A stretch of 64,000 nt of DNA, from positions 3,534,001 through 3,598,000 of the forward strand of contig JAJFZO010000344.1 of assembly GCA_021397835.1 (NCBI GenBank), given 5' to 3'. Numbering within the stretch: position 1 is the stretch's first letter; each line of letters begins with the position of its first letter. The position numbers and the translations under genes were made by a program. This document shows, one piece after another, positions 14,401-25,259 of this stretch. This DNA is from Moringa oleifera. Taxonomy: Eukaryota; Streptophyta; Magnoliopsida; Brassicales; Moringaceae. The notes beneath the pieces are model-generated. The model saw only the letters and a list, made by a program, of their open reading frames with translations, did no database searches and had not been told where the DNA came from.

Positions 14401-15090
14401 CCTTATAATAGGCATCATTGTTAACATTTCTGAAGTTCATTTTAAAAGTTATGTCAGCATCACATCCATTTATGTGCTTTTTATGTCATATTTTTACTTG
14501 ATCCCATGCACTAAACAGTTTTATTTCTTCTGAATCAGGAAAGGGATCAAAGGTACAAGGATTTAGGATTCAGAGATCGTATCACACTTAGCAGCGGACG
14601 CTTCCTTCTCGGCAACAAGTATGATCTTATTTTCTTCATCAAGTTTCATAGAATTTCCACCGCTTTATTGTTATTTTCTTAATGATTGGATATTGACTAG
14701 CATGCAAAAGAAGCAATCAGTATGGTTGTCTTCATCCATGTCTCTTCATTTATTTTTTCTTTTTTTTTTCTCTTTGCTTAGCACCTGTAATGCAACCTAA
14801 TTTCTTCCTTTTAATTTCGGCATAGCATAGTAATTAATGACTACTGCAGGTATGCTCGAACTTTTGCATTTTTCTACACCATTGGGTTGCATGTTCTAGT
14901 GTTCACGTGTCTCTACCGAATGTCTGCACTGAGCTATCTCAGGTAATGTTTTGACCATACATCTTAATCGATTTTATATTGGCCATTTCTTCTCTTCCAC
15001 TTTTGACTCTATTTGGTTTACTTGTGCAGCAATGGCCCTGAGGAATCTCTCATTGGTGACAAGACCACGAACCTCCCCCACGCACTTTAG
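3277..15090 (+). CDS. CASP: CASP, coiled-coil Golgi tail-anchored-type protein
   Basis: This is the plant orthologue of CASP, a golgin of the Golgi membrane that tethers vesicles in intra-Golgi and ER-Golgi traffic. Nineteen coding exons: 3277-3361, 4685-4795, 5020-5198, 6272-6421, 6653-6741, 7268-7377, 7586-7680, 8350-8405, 9278-9443, 10798-10890, 11763-11891, 12120-12239, 12611-12691, 13379-13486, 13631-13774, 13875-13976, 14539-14618, 14850-14942, 15030-15090. They sum to 2052 nt (683 aa), close to the usual plant length of about 690. ATG 3277 is the first in-frame ATG. Nearly the whole chain is heptad-rich coiled coil (for example RRLEERNRQLEQQ near residue 170). The conserved C-terminal CASP domain ends with DRITLSSGRFLLGNKYART, then a single membrane span (about residues 637-657, FAFFYTIGLHVLVFTCLY) and a short lumenal tail. 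Introns carry a MITE (intron 5) and tandem duplications. Confidence 0.95.
3400..3422. repeat. (TG)n microsatellite in CASP intron 1
   Basis: An uninterrupted TG run just inside the first intron of CASP, about 40 bases after the donor site. Confidence 0.9.
5350..5446. repeat. Compound (CA)n-(GA)n microsatellite in CASP intron 3
   Basis: An imperfect CA-rich stretch passes into a long GA run with a few interruptions (CGGAGA, ACAGAGAAAG). It is intronic, with no coding content. Confidence 0.9.
6874..7242. mobile_element. MITE with GGGCCT terminal inverted repeats in CASP intron 5
   Basis: This 369-bp block begins GGGCCTGTTTGATT and ends with the reverse complement of GGGCCTATTTGATT, a 14-bp terminal inverted repeat with one mismatch. 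Further subterminal similarity (TTTTGTTT, then GAAAAC/AGAAAC) follows. The interior is T- and A-rich and non-coding. It occupies most of the 526-bp intron between exons 5 and 6. The ends and size resemble hAT-type MITEs. The flanking 8-mers do not match, so a target-site duplication is absent or eroded. Confidence 0.6.
9012..9054. repeat. Poly-C / poly-A low-complexity tract in CASP intron 8
   Basis: Runs of C broken by single T or A residues, followed by a run of about 14 A. It lies in the intron between exons ending 8405 and starting 9278. Confidence 0.85.
10334..10536. repeat. 100-bp tandem duplication in CASP intron 9
   Basis: Two adjacent diverged copies begin with TTTGCTTA at 10334 and 10434. 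Both contain a block like 'tctcatgrttcttagaaggt' followed by 'agaggtt'. Roughly four in five positions agree by eye. Intronic, with no coding signal. Confidence 0.75.
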
Positions 15091-15622
15091 TTTTCATTTG
15101 TACTCGCTGTGCTATTGATTTTGGTTCACATGAAAAGGCGACAATTATGTATAGAAATTTTTTAGGTGTACATGCACCGAAAGTGATGTTACCATTTCCA
15201 AAATAATCTAAGTTAATAGTGAAATGAATTTATTTGTTCAATTTTCGATATTATTTCGCCTAAAGGTTCTGAGCTCTGAAGCCAATGAAAGCTATATTGG
15301 AAGCTGTATTGGATGCAGTGCTGCCCTGATTCCACAAATGAAAGCTATATTAGATGCAGTGCTGCCCTAGCTCCACGAGGCCCGTGAAGGGTATGAAGAT
15401 TTAAACATTTAAGAAATATTATGAGTGACCTCTCATATTGTAATTTACTTATGGGGAGATACATTATAAATTGTAAATACTCCTTAAGGTGTGAAAGAAG
15501 CCAATGAGATCAATCTGCATTAGTAGGCCATTGTGAGTTGCAACAGCATTGGGTAGCTGATGGCGGAGTAATTGGCAAAGTAGTTTCTGTAAATAAATTG
15601 TAGTAAGAAGTCCATCAACAAG
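15091..15622. other. CASP 3' region with an imperfect tandem duplication
   Basis: The stretch between the CASP stop and the tRNA gene. The first 150 or so bases are the likely 3' UTR. At 15284-15375 a segment starting 'aatgaaagctatatt' and containing 'gatgcagtgctgccct' is present twice in tandem (15284-15336 and 15337-15375); the first copy has about 14 extra bases from a small internal duplication. I see nothing else. Confidence 0.7.
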
Positions 15623-15694
15623 GTCGTTGTAGTATAGTGGTGAGTATTCCCGCCTGTCACGCGGGTGACCCGGGTTCGATCCCCGGCAACGGCG
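15623..15694 (+). tRNA. tRNA-Asp (anticodon GTC)
   Basis: A complete 72-nt cloverleaf. The acceptor stem GTCGTTG pairs with CAACGGC (one G-T pair), with discriminator G at 15694. The anticodon stem CCCGC/GCGGG holds the loop CTGTCAC, giving anticodon GTC at 15656-15658, which reads Asp codons. The T arm is CCGGG-TTCGATC-CCCGG. The internal Pol III promoter is visible: an A box around TAGTATAGTGG and a B box GGTTCGATCCC. There is no intron and no encoded CCA, as expected for a plant nuclear gene. The gene sits about 200 bp upstream of the peptidyl-tRNA hydrolase start on the same strand. Confidence 0.97.
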
Positions 15695-15700
15695 TCATAC

Positions 15701-15718
15701 CTTTTTTTTTTTTTTTTC
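15701..15718 (+). terminator. Pol III T-run terminator for tRNA-Asp
   Basis: A run of about 16 T begins a few bases after the tRNA 3' end. RNA polymerase III stops at runs of four or more T, so this is ample. Confidence 0.8.
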
Positions 15719-15894
15719 CTGCCCAGAATTCTGGAAAAAAGAATGCTAACGGCCCTTGTACAACAAGCAAACCGCGGCGTCACTACCTTCCCTCCTCAGC
15801 TATTCCTTTGTCCCCAAGCCACATAAGAAAAGAAAGGCAGCCCCCTGGACGCCCACGTCAAATTCAAACAAAGTTGTAGAGCAGAAAGCAGAAA

Positions 15895-18800
15895 ATGAAA
15901 TTAGGCGCTGCCGCAATAACGTCTATCACAAACATTGGTTTCCCCAGTAGAAACCTGTTTGGCTCCTCCTTTTCTTGTTGGTGGGAAAGAAAGAGAACCA
16001 TTAGAAGCATAGCAATGTCTCAATCTCCACTTTTCACTTCCTTTTGTTCTTGTTCTTCCGCAAGCGCCACGGAATCAGACTCCGCTGCAGCTCCAACTCC
16101 AAAGCAGCAGCAGCAGCTTCCCTGGCTCATCGTCGGCCTCGGAAACCCTGGCAAGAAATACCAGGGCACTCGTCATAATGTCTCTCTATTTTCTATATCA
16201 AGATAACAGAAGTTCCCTTTCTTTAAATGATTTTCTATGTTGTTGTATGGGTTTTAAGTCTTGCAATTGAGTGAGGGTCTTGTGTTTATATAATCCAGGT
16301 GGGTTTCGAGATGGTGGATGCCATAGCTGAAGCTGAAGGGATATCTATAAGCGTTTCGAAATTCAAGGCCCTCTATGGAAAAGGTTACCTTTGTCTCCTA
16401 GTCATTCTTATTGGATTTCCTTATCTCATAAGCAATGGTACTGACCTTTATTCCATTGTTAAAAACTTATCTTTAAATTTGGATGATGATCATGATATAA
16501 TTTGAGTGAATTAGATGTTCTACCTTGCTCATTCCAAATGATTAAACAAAATTTGCTGACTTTTTTGTGTGCCTCTATGTTGTCTGTTTGAAGTTTGACA
16601 AATAAATGCTTTAACTGGGAGCATAAAAGACTAGAGTGGAGAATGAAATGAAATGGCTGTTGATAATGTGTGTGCTTAGTTGGCCATTAGGAAAATCAAG
16701 TGATCAAGATATCTCATGTAATGCTTGTGACTCCCTCGTAGTAAAAACAAAATAGCTTGCCATGGTGAAGAGTGAAGTTTACTTCCTCTCTTCACTTGAT
16801 TTAGCAAAGGAGAGGAAAGAGTGTAGCCACATTACTAGTATTCCTTTCAATTTAGACCCATTCTTTTTTCAAGTGTTTAGAATTTCATTTGTTAATTCTG
16901 CATTATCTAATTGGAGAATTATTTTCAGGTTTGAAATTGATCATCCCGTATATAAAATTTGTATCTGTGTTTAGCTTTAAAATTCTGTTTACTTTCCATA
17001 AGAAGATTAAAATGGTACCATTGTCCAGTGGTTCCATGTTTGCCATCTTTTTCATGCACTGGTTTCAAATTTATTTTTCTTGCTTGCCATTGGATCTCTC
17101 AAAATGCCTGTGCAAAATTCTTGACCTATTGCTGTAGATATACTCACGTAGTCATGAATTTAAACATACTACGCGTAACTAGTGACCTGTTCAGATGCTG
17201 CTAGTTTGAACATAGGATGGTTTGTTTGATCATATGTATACTAGCAGTAGCTGTTCTATCTGAAGGAAAATTCCCATTCTAAGGTTAGATCTGTGCATCC
17301 ATAAGAAATCCTTGCATTTCATTTTAGTTTATTCGAGACCCTTTCTCTGTTTTCTACCCCCTTAATTGTTTCTCACAGCTCCTTCCCAAGTTTTAAAAGT
17401 GTGGCAATTTTTAAAGTTAGATATTAGAGATATGGCGTAGTATGCATTAGTCACTTTCTCTAAAATGAGTTAAAGGAGACATCCATTGGGACCGAGACAT
17501 GGAATGACATCGAGTTTGTTCATGTTGTGGAGAAAATAGTAGGTTTCTGTTGATGTATTAATTTGTGACTGATTAAGAATATTTAGATCCATAGATTTAT
17601 TCTTTATCTTTGAGCAAGTTTAGGTAGCCACACTGGTGATATCATAATTTCCTGCTGACGTGTGGCTATGGGTGCATGGGAGGAAGAACTTCTGCAACAT
17701 TTAGTATTAGTAAGACCAAAATCATAAATGTTTGGTGCTTACTTTTGTTAGGGAGCAGTACTTCACATTTGCTAGCTTCATTTAAGTGGTTTCATTTTCA
17801 TTATTGTCTTTGGTCAGAATTTCATCCAAGACTGAAGTCTAAAGATGCTTAACTATATTGACATCTTTCTTCCTTTGCTCTTTCTGAAAAGGCCAACTCG
17901 ATGCGTTATGTTTCTAACTTTTGATCATTTCTCAAGATTGTGGCCTATTGAGTTGAGATCCACTGTGAACCATAAGTTTCTTACAGAATAGAAGGATATG
18001 AAAGAGATACTTTTTCTCGAAAATGACTGGAGACCCTCCCTTCTATTATATTCTCATCATACAGTGAAGATAAACATGAAGATACATGGAGATAGCCTGC
18101 TTGACCTTAAGCAATGTAGTAAACTTTTATGTGCCCTTCATGTCCTAATTTCAGTTGGAAGATTCAATAGTGTAAAGCAACTTGTTTGAGATGTATTTCA
18201 GTGATCTCTAATCATCATAGAATATCTATTTATAAGTAATGAAATACTTAGATTGCTTACCCTTAGGAAATGGTTTTATTCAAATCATTAGAAACAGTAA
18301 TCCATGTCCCTGTTTATGATCTGATTTGTGGTATAATTTTTATGCCGCTTTAAAAATGCAGAAGTTGTGAACAAATTAACATTTTAAATTTTTTGGGTCC
18401 TAATGGTGAGGGGGAGATGATAGATGAAAATTCATTTATTTCCAAGTTTAGCGCTTCAGTTCATAAATGTGAATTCCGTATTCAGGTTTCATTGGGAATG
18501 TTCCAGTAATGCTTGCCAAACCACAAACTTTCATGAATTTAAGTGGTGTGTCTGTAAGTATGCTCATTCCAGAGGACCTTTGTCACATTACTAGTCAATT
18601 TTGATTTATATATCAACAATTCTGATAATATCGGTTGCCTTGTGGAGACAAATGAAGGTTGGTGAAATTGTCTCTTATTACAAGATTCCATTGAAGCAAG
18701 TACTTGTGGTAAATACATTTTCTCTTTGTTTACTTAGCACTAAAAATATCTCTACAACCTCCAAACTTACTATTCTCTTCTACAGGTTTTTGATGACTTG

Positions 18801-19523
18801 GATCTACCTTTTGCGAAACTCCGATTATTACCGAAAGGTGGACATGGAGGACACAATGGGTATCTGTTTCTGCACTGTATTAGTTTGTTTTCCTAAAATT
18901 TGTCAGCATTTTTCCTGCAAATTAAGCTGCTTACGGAGAATATAATTAAACAGTAATGTTCTAGATTCAATTAAGTTTTCAGTTTCCAAACAGTGATCTA
19001 TTGTGGACACCTTTGAGATTCAACTAGAAGAGTAGGTAGCCCATCATTCCCATTGTTATGTGGCATTTTTCCTTCATGGTGTCTCTCTTGGATACTTCTC
19101 ATGTGCTGGTCTCACATCCCTCATCCCCCTTAAATTATTATCACTTCTATAAGAAAGCAGCGTGTTTCAAAAATCGTGAAAGTTTGAATTTTGCTGCATT
19201 ATGGATTCTGAAGGAATCACATTTCCCTTGAGAGAAGTTGGGTGTTCATTTCTTGCTTAAGATGTGATATGTGTAGAGAATATTGTTATAAAATGTGTTC
19301 ATGTTCTGTGGCATGTTAACATACTTGCTGGTTAAAGTTTCTTCGATCTCCATCCTAATGGAGTGCGTTCTCTTTAGTTTGTAAGTTTCAAATTGAACAT
19401 ATTTCAGTCTTGACTGTGGATGCTTGACATCCTAAAAAGCAGATGTTCACAGAGTATCTAGCATGCTGATACTTTGGCTATGGATTTTAATGTTCTTTTC
19501 GGCAAAGAGTACATACACACGAC

Positions 19524-19568
<45 letters not shown>

Positions 19569-20038
19569 TCCTAACCCAAGTATGATAATTTGTATGATGG
19601 TTTGGTTTTTCCTTGCAGGATGAGGAACATTATTGATCGTTTTAAAGGAAGCTGTGATTTTCCTCGTCTAAGAATCGGTAGGTTCCTGAGGAAATGAAAT
19701 TTCTATACAACATATTTATCCCTGTGGGCTTGTTGTCAAATTTTTTATGTTTCTCTAGGCATTGGTCGACCTCCTGGAAAAATGGATCCTGTTAGTTTTG
19801 TTCTTCGTCCCTTCAGTAGACAAGAACGTGAAGAGGTACGTAAGACTTTGAATACACTTACAGAAAAGAAAGTTTTTAAGTAAATGTAATTGATCTTAAC
19901 TGTCCAATGGAAATATTTTTTCAGTTGGAATTTACATTTCAACATGGCATAGAGGCGGTGCGTATTCTTTTGCTCGAGGGGTTTAATAAAAGCGCAACAT
20001 TTGTCAACAGTGCCAAATCTATGGAACAAGTTAATTAA
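15895..20038 (+). CDS. Peptidyl-tRNA hydrolase (Pth family, organelle-type)
   Basis: Cleaves the ester bond of peptidyl-tRNA that drops off ribosomes and so recycles tRNA. Eight exons: 15895-16179, 16299-16383, 18486-18553, 18658-18708, 18786-18859, 19619-19677, 19759-19835, 19925-20038; 813 nt, 270 aa. Bacterial-type Pth residues are all present: N84 in VGLGNPG, catalytic H94 in TRHN, N141 in FMNLSG, D166 in FDDLDLP and N187 in GGHGGHNG. The first 73 residues or so are Ser/Ala-rich with basic residues and few acids before residue 60, fitting a chloroplast or mitochondrial transit peptide; a second in-frame ATG at 16015 could start a shorter form. Plant CRS2 splicing factors share this fold, so a chloroplast group II splicing role cannot be excluded, though the full catalytic set favours hydrolase. 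Intron 2 is 2.1 kb. Confidence 0.93.
19529..19563. repeat. (GA)n microsatellite in PTH intron 5
   Basis: An uninterrupted GA run of about 17 units, some 55 bases before the acceptor of exon 6. Confidence 0.9.
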
Positions 20039-23000
20039 GTTGTTACAGTAACTTCGGTGGAAGGATGTCTTCGGTGAGGCATTCTGCATCATTATGAATG
20101 GTAGACAGAGTTGATGTCTTTGAGGACTCAGGAGGTTTATTCTTTTCAACCTTTTCCCAAGCCTGTTTTGAAGATATTTTGAGGCCCCTAATTTGGATTT
20201 TGTGTCCAGTTTGTCAAAAGAGCATTGCGCTAACAATTATGCTTTAAAAGCATTGAAAAGTTGTCATTTAGAAAAAGTAAATTTATAATATTGCGTGCAA
20301 TTCTTTTTCAGTATCTAATGTTGTGAACCTTCCAAGTTATTGTCATAACTGATCCCTAGCCATAAGAGCTTCTATCACAGTTTCACCTGTGCAATTCCAT
20401 TGTCCCCTCTGACAATCCATGGAAGTAGATAGTATGTTCACCGGAGGAGGGAGATGCTGCTGCTTGAAGGTTTCTGGTGTCGTATGAAGTCTGGGCACTG
20501 CCAAGTGGGATCACAAAAATAATAATTCTGATGTAGAGGTCTGCATTAACAGTCTCCACTCTCCGTATATTTTTGGACTATTTAGGCAATAAATGCAGGA
20601 GTCTGTTCTCACCCAACTTGACCTCAAATGTGGGTGAGGCAATGGCAGACAGACATTATGGAAACAGCTTGTTACATGATCGATAGCATTTATCACCTCT
20701 GAAGACCTTACTGAGTAGGGAGGTTGGATGACAATTAACTATGGTCATATTGGGAACTTGATTTCATGAACCTACCTTGTCTATATGGCTCACAAGTCAA
20801 GAATACTTTGATATCTTTTTAATGAGAACAGTTGATATCCGTGTCTGGTGAATTTTGCTCAAGAGGATAGCAAAAGTTTTTCTTACCCATTAAGGCATCC
20901 TCCTCATAGTAGCTTTCTTTGGTTGAAGAAACCAAAACTTATAACTTATTTAAGTGACAGATCAAGTTTGACTTTAAAATAAAACCAATTAACAATTAGT
21001 AATGCAAAGTCTTTAATTTGTTGCTGTGAATTGCGCAAGTGAAACTCTCGGAAAGAGGTCAAGAGGGGGAATTAACTTACTAGATTGTGACAACAATGTC
21101 ATTTTTGGCTTTGCTGTGATGCACAATGATATATGCCTCTCATCAACCAGTCAAGAGTTTCCTCAAAATGGTCACTGTCAGCCAAGTTGTGAAAAAGGCA
21201 CAGCCGTCCCCAAGCACCTATTTCCAACGCAAAGTTGCCTGCCATGGTTGGTTGATTAGCAAAATAAGTTGTGATGCAGATTGCCAGATTCTCTCAAGCA
21301 TTATACCTAAATAGTTTATGGTCATTGATCCAATGCCATACTAAACAGAATCTCTAGAAAAATGGGATAATGACTCAATTTTCAGCAGAATATTTAATCA
21401 GATTATGTGAAGAGACATTCCAAAATTAAGGCCACAATCAAAGGCGTGAGCATGTGCTTTGCAGAAATCTATGGTTGACCTAAAAATCATATGATTATCT
21501 TTCATGTCAAGAGGCAGACTAAATGAACACATTATTTTGTCTGATTCATTTGAATTCCTTAGGGTTTGATTAATGATCCAAATGACAGTAAGTATGTGTG
21601 ATACCAACCAACCCAACAAGCTCCCTACCTTTTTTTAAAAATCAAAATAAAAACTACTTGCATTATGAGACTATCTGCCCTACTCCTGTTGCCCATGTGA
21701 CTCCCAACATCACTGTTTCTCCTTCATACTCTCACATTTTGTTGCAATTCTTATCTTCTCACAAGCTTGTTAAACTATTAGATCACAACACCAAAATTAC
21801 ACATTCAATGAACTAGAAGGGATCTCGGGCTTGTCCTTCCCCAGTTGACCTAAAAATTTGTCCGATTTCTTTGATTTATTGTCTAATTATTTCTCTTGTG
21901 GAGACATTATGGATTAATGGATTCTAAATATTAAACGAGAAAATGTCAAAAAAGCGCATGACCTTAAATTAAGGCACAAATTGTGAAGTTGTGACATTGC
22001 CCTACCTGCCTCAAACACTTATATTTTCCCTGCATTTTGTCATGGCCAACCACAAAATGGCATTGCTCATGCATAATCACTTCCTAGGTAGGTTTTTATT
22101 TTTCAATTTCACATTATTTACATATCATTTTGCAAACTTTTTTTTGTGTATTTATGAATATATTTTAAAATAAAAAACCATAAATATTTCCATAATGTAG
22201 AATATTAATGCATCATCTAAAAATCAGGATAACACAAAATTTTCATCATTAAAGGGAATATTTTTCATTTAACATTAGTATTAATACAATATAAGTATAA
22301 ATGAAAAATTAAAACTTTACATGCATTTTAATTTAGATTAAAAAATTTCAATTTCTTTAATTTTATATTTATTATTTCAGTTCTAACAAATGAAAAATGT
22401 TTATTATCAAAATATTAAAACAAGTTAAATGAATTTTACATTCAATTTTAATTTGATTCTCCAATTTTAAAGATTTTTTAATTCACGAATTATTTTTAAT
22501 AAATTTTTTAATATTTAAGAATAAAAAATAAAAAATAAAATAAAAATTTCATAAAACTCTAATGTTTATCATATATTTATAATCAAATTTTTATATTTAA
22601 AAAATAATAAATCAAATCTATTAATTTAATTTAAACTAAATTTTATCAAAAATTTAAAAATTAAAAATTTTATACAACGATTTTATTATTTGTATTATTA
22701 TTTTAAAATAATAATTAAAATAATAATTAAAACAATAGTGTAAAACCCAATTGAAACCTCAATGTTTAAAGTGAAATCTACTTGCCCTTTAAAACTATTA
22801 CCCTCCATCTCATGTCGGTTGGCAGGGAAAAACAACAATGTGACTCTGCCAACCAATGTGCTGATGCCACGAAGCTGCTACGTGTCAGCCAAACAAACAA
22901 TGGAAGCATGCCGACAATCACGGTCTAGGTAGGCCCCACTTTCAAATGGTGGGACCTAAGTTACATTGTGGTCGTACGACCAAGCATCCTGATATTTTCT

Positions 23001-23653
23001 TACCTATTATTGCTGTCTCAAACGACCCCTATTCATTTTTTGCCGTGGGCCCCAACGCATGTGATCTCTGCTCTCGTCACAGTTCTCGAGAAAGTGGATC
23101 CCACATGATCCCTTCACATCACTCACCGCCCCAAAAAAAAAAAAAATCAAAATCATTAAAAAACAAAAACAAACCAACCAACCTTCTCCCATGAATAAAG
23201 CAGAAAGATTCCCGCGCACCCCACCGCCGTCACAAAAATCCAAATCACAGTCACGTATTACAGTGCCACGTCCCACGCATGCAAGCACCAGCGAACGGTG
23301 ACGTTTGTTTTAGACTGTCATCTTCCCCTTTTTCATTCCACTTTTAGATTATCGCAATACTGATTTGGCCCTACGCTTGGATAAAATTACTATAAAAATG
23401 CCACTGAACTTGTGGACTGGACACACTGATCTTACAATTTAATGACCGATAATTGATCCAAACACACCACCCAAAAGCTCTTTGGAATTTATTCAGGCGG
23501 GCCCTACTTTTGTCCGCCCACGCACTACGCACGTGATTTCCCTAATTAACTGATAAACACTGATTAATCTGCCCTCACACTTCTTCTTTTCTTTTTTTAA
23601 CTTCGTTCTACCAGAGATAAAACCGACATGCAAAGCAAGCGACCTATTGATTA
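20039..23653. other. Convergent intergenic region between PTH and the aspartic protease
   Basis: The PTH 3' UTR probably occupies the first 200-300 bases. From 20.3 to 22.0 kb the sequence is of average composition but gives no recognisable protein on either strand. From 22.1 to 22.75 kb it is extremely AT-rich. From 22.75 to 23.65 kb it is more GC-rich and ends at the protease stop codon, so its last part is that gene's 3' UTR. Both flanking genes point inward, so no promoter is required here. Confidence 0.6.
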
Positions 23654-25138
23654 CTAACATTTCTCAGGTGAGAAGCCGATGCGGTTATTAGCCAAATCGA
23701 AGTTGACACGCACCCCCTGCTGCTGCACATTCCCGATGATGGACAAGGATGAGGTGGTCGGAGCGAAAGCGAAGCAAAAGGTTCCGGCGGAATCAACCGG
23801 GATCAGGTAATTCTTCGCCGGCAGTTGCAGAGAATTGCCGCCTGAGAAATGGAACGACACCGTTGGAACCCTCACGCTAGACAGGGATGAGAAATCGTAA
23901 CACGTGTCGAACAAGGCCACGCCGCTCGTCGATTTCAAGTTCTGACTCAGCCTCACGAACGCGTCGCGCAGCGAGTTGTACGCCTGACTCTGCAACCGAG
24001 TTATGGCGGTCCCGCAGTCGACGATGATTCCCCCGTTCCCTGCTTCGTCCACCTCGAAGACCGATGGTGGAATGGACACTGGCTGGCCACCCACGCTGAA
24101 CCCGGTGAGTCCGACGTAGTAAAACGTGTCCGCTTTGCGGTTTCTCAGTAGAGGAGCAGTGACCGAGTCGCTGATTTGGGCCGAGTTGAAGTCGAGACTC
24201 GACGAGCGGCCAGAGTCGCGATCTACCAGGCAGTATGCAAACGATGTCGCTTTGATCTGAGAGGTCAGTGAGGGTTTGCCACCACCCAGGCCAAGCAACC
24301 CGGCAGCACCGACAAACAAGCCTTCATTATCATGGCCACAACCCAAAGCAACGCCGTTAGCGGCCCCGGAGTTGCCAAACGTCACCTTCTCCGTCATAAA
24401 ATCACCGACGCTGAAAGAACCATCTCCGTAGGAGACCTGGTACATGCACTTGCCGGCACGACAACCGGAGACTTCGAGAGATGCGCACTGCTGAGAATCG
24501 CAGCTAAGAGGGCCGTACGAGGACGACGCTCTCGGGTCGTATAACGGGTCAGTTTGCTGGTAGCAGTCCGTGCAGGGCTGGCACTGGATCCAGTTGACGT
24601 CGCTGCCGGTGTCAAGCACCATGTAGAACTGCTTGGCGGGGGTGCCCAAGCCGAGTCGGGAGAAGTACTCGCCACTTCCCTGGTTTGCCCCGGACATCAC
24701 TGGGGTGGAGAAACCCTCGGTTCCGAACCGGGTGTCATCGACGGGCTGAAGGTGGGACTTGTCGATGCTGTCGAGGGCGAGCTGGACCTTGGTAGTGAGG
24801 GCATCGACTCGAGCTGAATCTCGGTCGAGTCGAGAGAGGACCAGGCTCCTGTAGTCAGTGTGTTGAGTTTTGTGGAAAGTCTCTCGAGAGTGCAGCTCGA
24901 GAGAAAAAGAAGAATTAGATCGTAAAGAAGAGGCTGAAATGGGCTGTTCCTGGTTTTGGGTGAAGGCATTCAGTGTGGCCTGCGGATCAAAAGATAGAAT
25001 GTGAAGGGTTTGTTGAAGAGAGGAAGAGACATCGAGAACTGTTGTGGCGTGATCCGTCTGTGACAGGGTGCGAGAGAGAGTGGCACCGAAGAAGAGACTA
25101 AAGACGACGGCAAAGAGCAGGACAGGCTTTCCAGCCAT
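23654..25138 (-). CDS. ASPG1: Aspartic protease, ASPG1-like (A1 family)
   Basis: Secretory-pathway pepsin-family (nepenthesin-like) endopeptidase. The Arabidopsis relative, ASPARTIC PROTEASE IN GUARD CELL 1, is reported to act in ABA-dependent drought avoidance. A single exon encodes 494 aa, the normal length. Residues 1-22 form a hydrophobic signal peptide (VLLFAVVFSLFFGA). A pro-segment follows to about 150, then the protease core from GEYFSRLGLGTP. The first catalytic motif is D176-T-G-S in VLDTGSDVNWIQC. The flap region carries YGDGSFSVGD (about 237-246). The second motif is D374-C-G-T rather than the usual D-S/T-G-T. The nepenthesin-type Cys-rich insert is seen at C186, C189, C192, C213, C218, C226 and C231. 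The C-terminal part contains SIIGNVQQQGVRV and NRIGFSPEKC. GC content is clearly higher than in its surroundings. It is transcribed opposite to all other protein genes in the window. Confidence 0.95.
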   Translation of the reverse strand: MAGKPVLLFAVVFSLFFGATLSRTLSQTDHATTVLDVSSSLQQTLHILSFDPQATLNAFTQNQEQPISASSLRSNSSFSLELHSRETFHKTQHTDYRSLVLSRLDRDSARVDALTTKVQLALDSIDKSHLQPVDDTRFGTEGFSTPVMSGANQGSGEYFSRLGLGTPAKQFYMVLDTGSDVNWIQCQPCTDCYQQTDPLYDPRASSSYGPLSCDSQQCASLEVSGCRAGKCMYQVSYGDGSFSVGDFMTEKVTFGNSGAANGVALGCGHDNEGLFVGAAGLLGLGGGKPSLTSQIKATSFAYCLVDRDSGRSSSLDFNSAQISDSVTAPLLRNRKADTFYYVGLTGFSVGGQPVSIPPSVFEVDEAGNGGIIVDCGTAITRLQSQAYNSLRDAFVRLSQNLKSTSGVALFDTCYDFSSLSSVRVPTVSFHFSGGNSLQLPAKNYLIPVDSAGTFCFAFAPTTSSLSIIGNVQQQGVRVNFDLANNRIGFSPEKC

Positions 25139-25154
25139 TTGGGTTCGTTTCTGT

Positions 25155-25200
25155 TGCAGATAGAGAGAGAGAGAGAGGGGGGGAGTGAGAAAGAGAGAGA
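25155..25200 (-). repeat. CT-rich leader (GA tract on plus strand)
   Basis: A GA/G-rich run on the plus strand that reads as a CT-rich tract in the presumed 5' UTR of the protease, directly upstream of its ATG. Such pyrimidine-rich leaders are common in plant genes. Confidence 0.7.
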
Positions 25201-25233
25201 TGGGAACAATGAAAGATTTGCAGTGGAGATTTG

Positions 25234-25247
25234 GCGTTATTTATGGA
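25234..25247 (-). promoter_or_regulatory. Candidate TATA box of the aspartic protease
   Basis: On the minus strand the sequence CCATAAATAACGCC lies about 100 bases upstream of the ATG. With the CT-rich leader between them, the spacing fits a TATA element. Further upstream a TGACGTACC motif (about 25384-25392) and a CACGTT core (about 25468) are bZIP/ABRE-like, which would suit an ABA-responsive gene; this is inference from short motifs. Confidence 0.4.
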
Positions 25248-25259
25248 AGGGATAGGGGT

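Noticed and set aside
19745..20236. 163-codon minus-strand open frame over the PTH 3' end
   Set aside because: It is antisense to PTH exons 7 and 8 and has no family signature; the plus-strand exons explain the sequence.
21026..21816. Cluster of open frames of 60-77 codons on both strands between PTH and the protease
   Set aside because: They give no recognisable domain, mutually overlap, and have no supporting splice structure.
22880..23280. ACGTGTC and other ACGT cores resembling ABA-response elements
   Set aside because: They lie downstream of both the convergent PTH and protease genes, so they are not in a promoter position for either.
24332..24975. Several open frames of 70-93 codons on both strands within the protease
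   Set aside because: They are shadow frames of the GC-rich aspartic protease coding exon.
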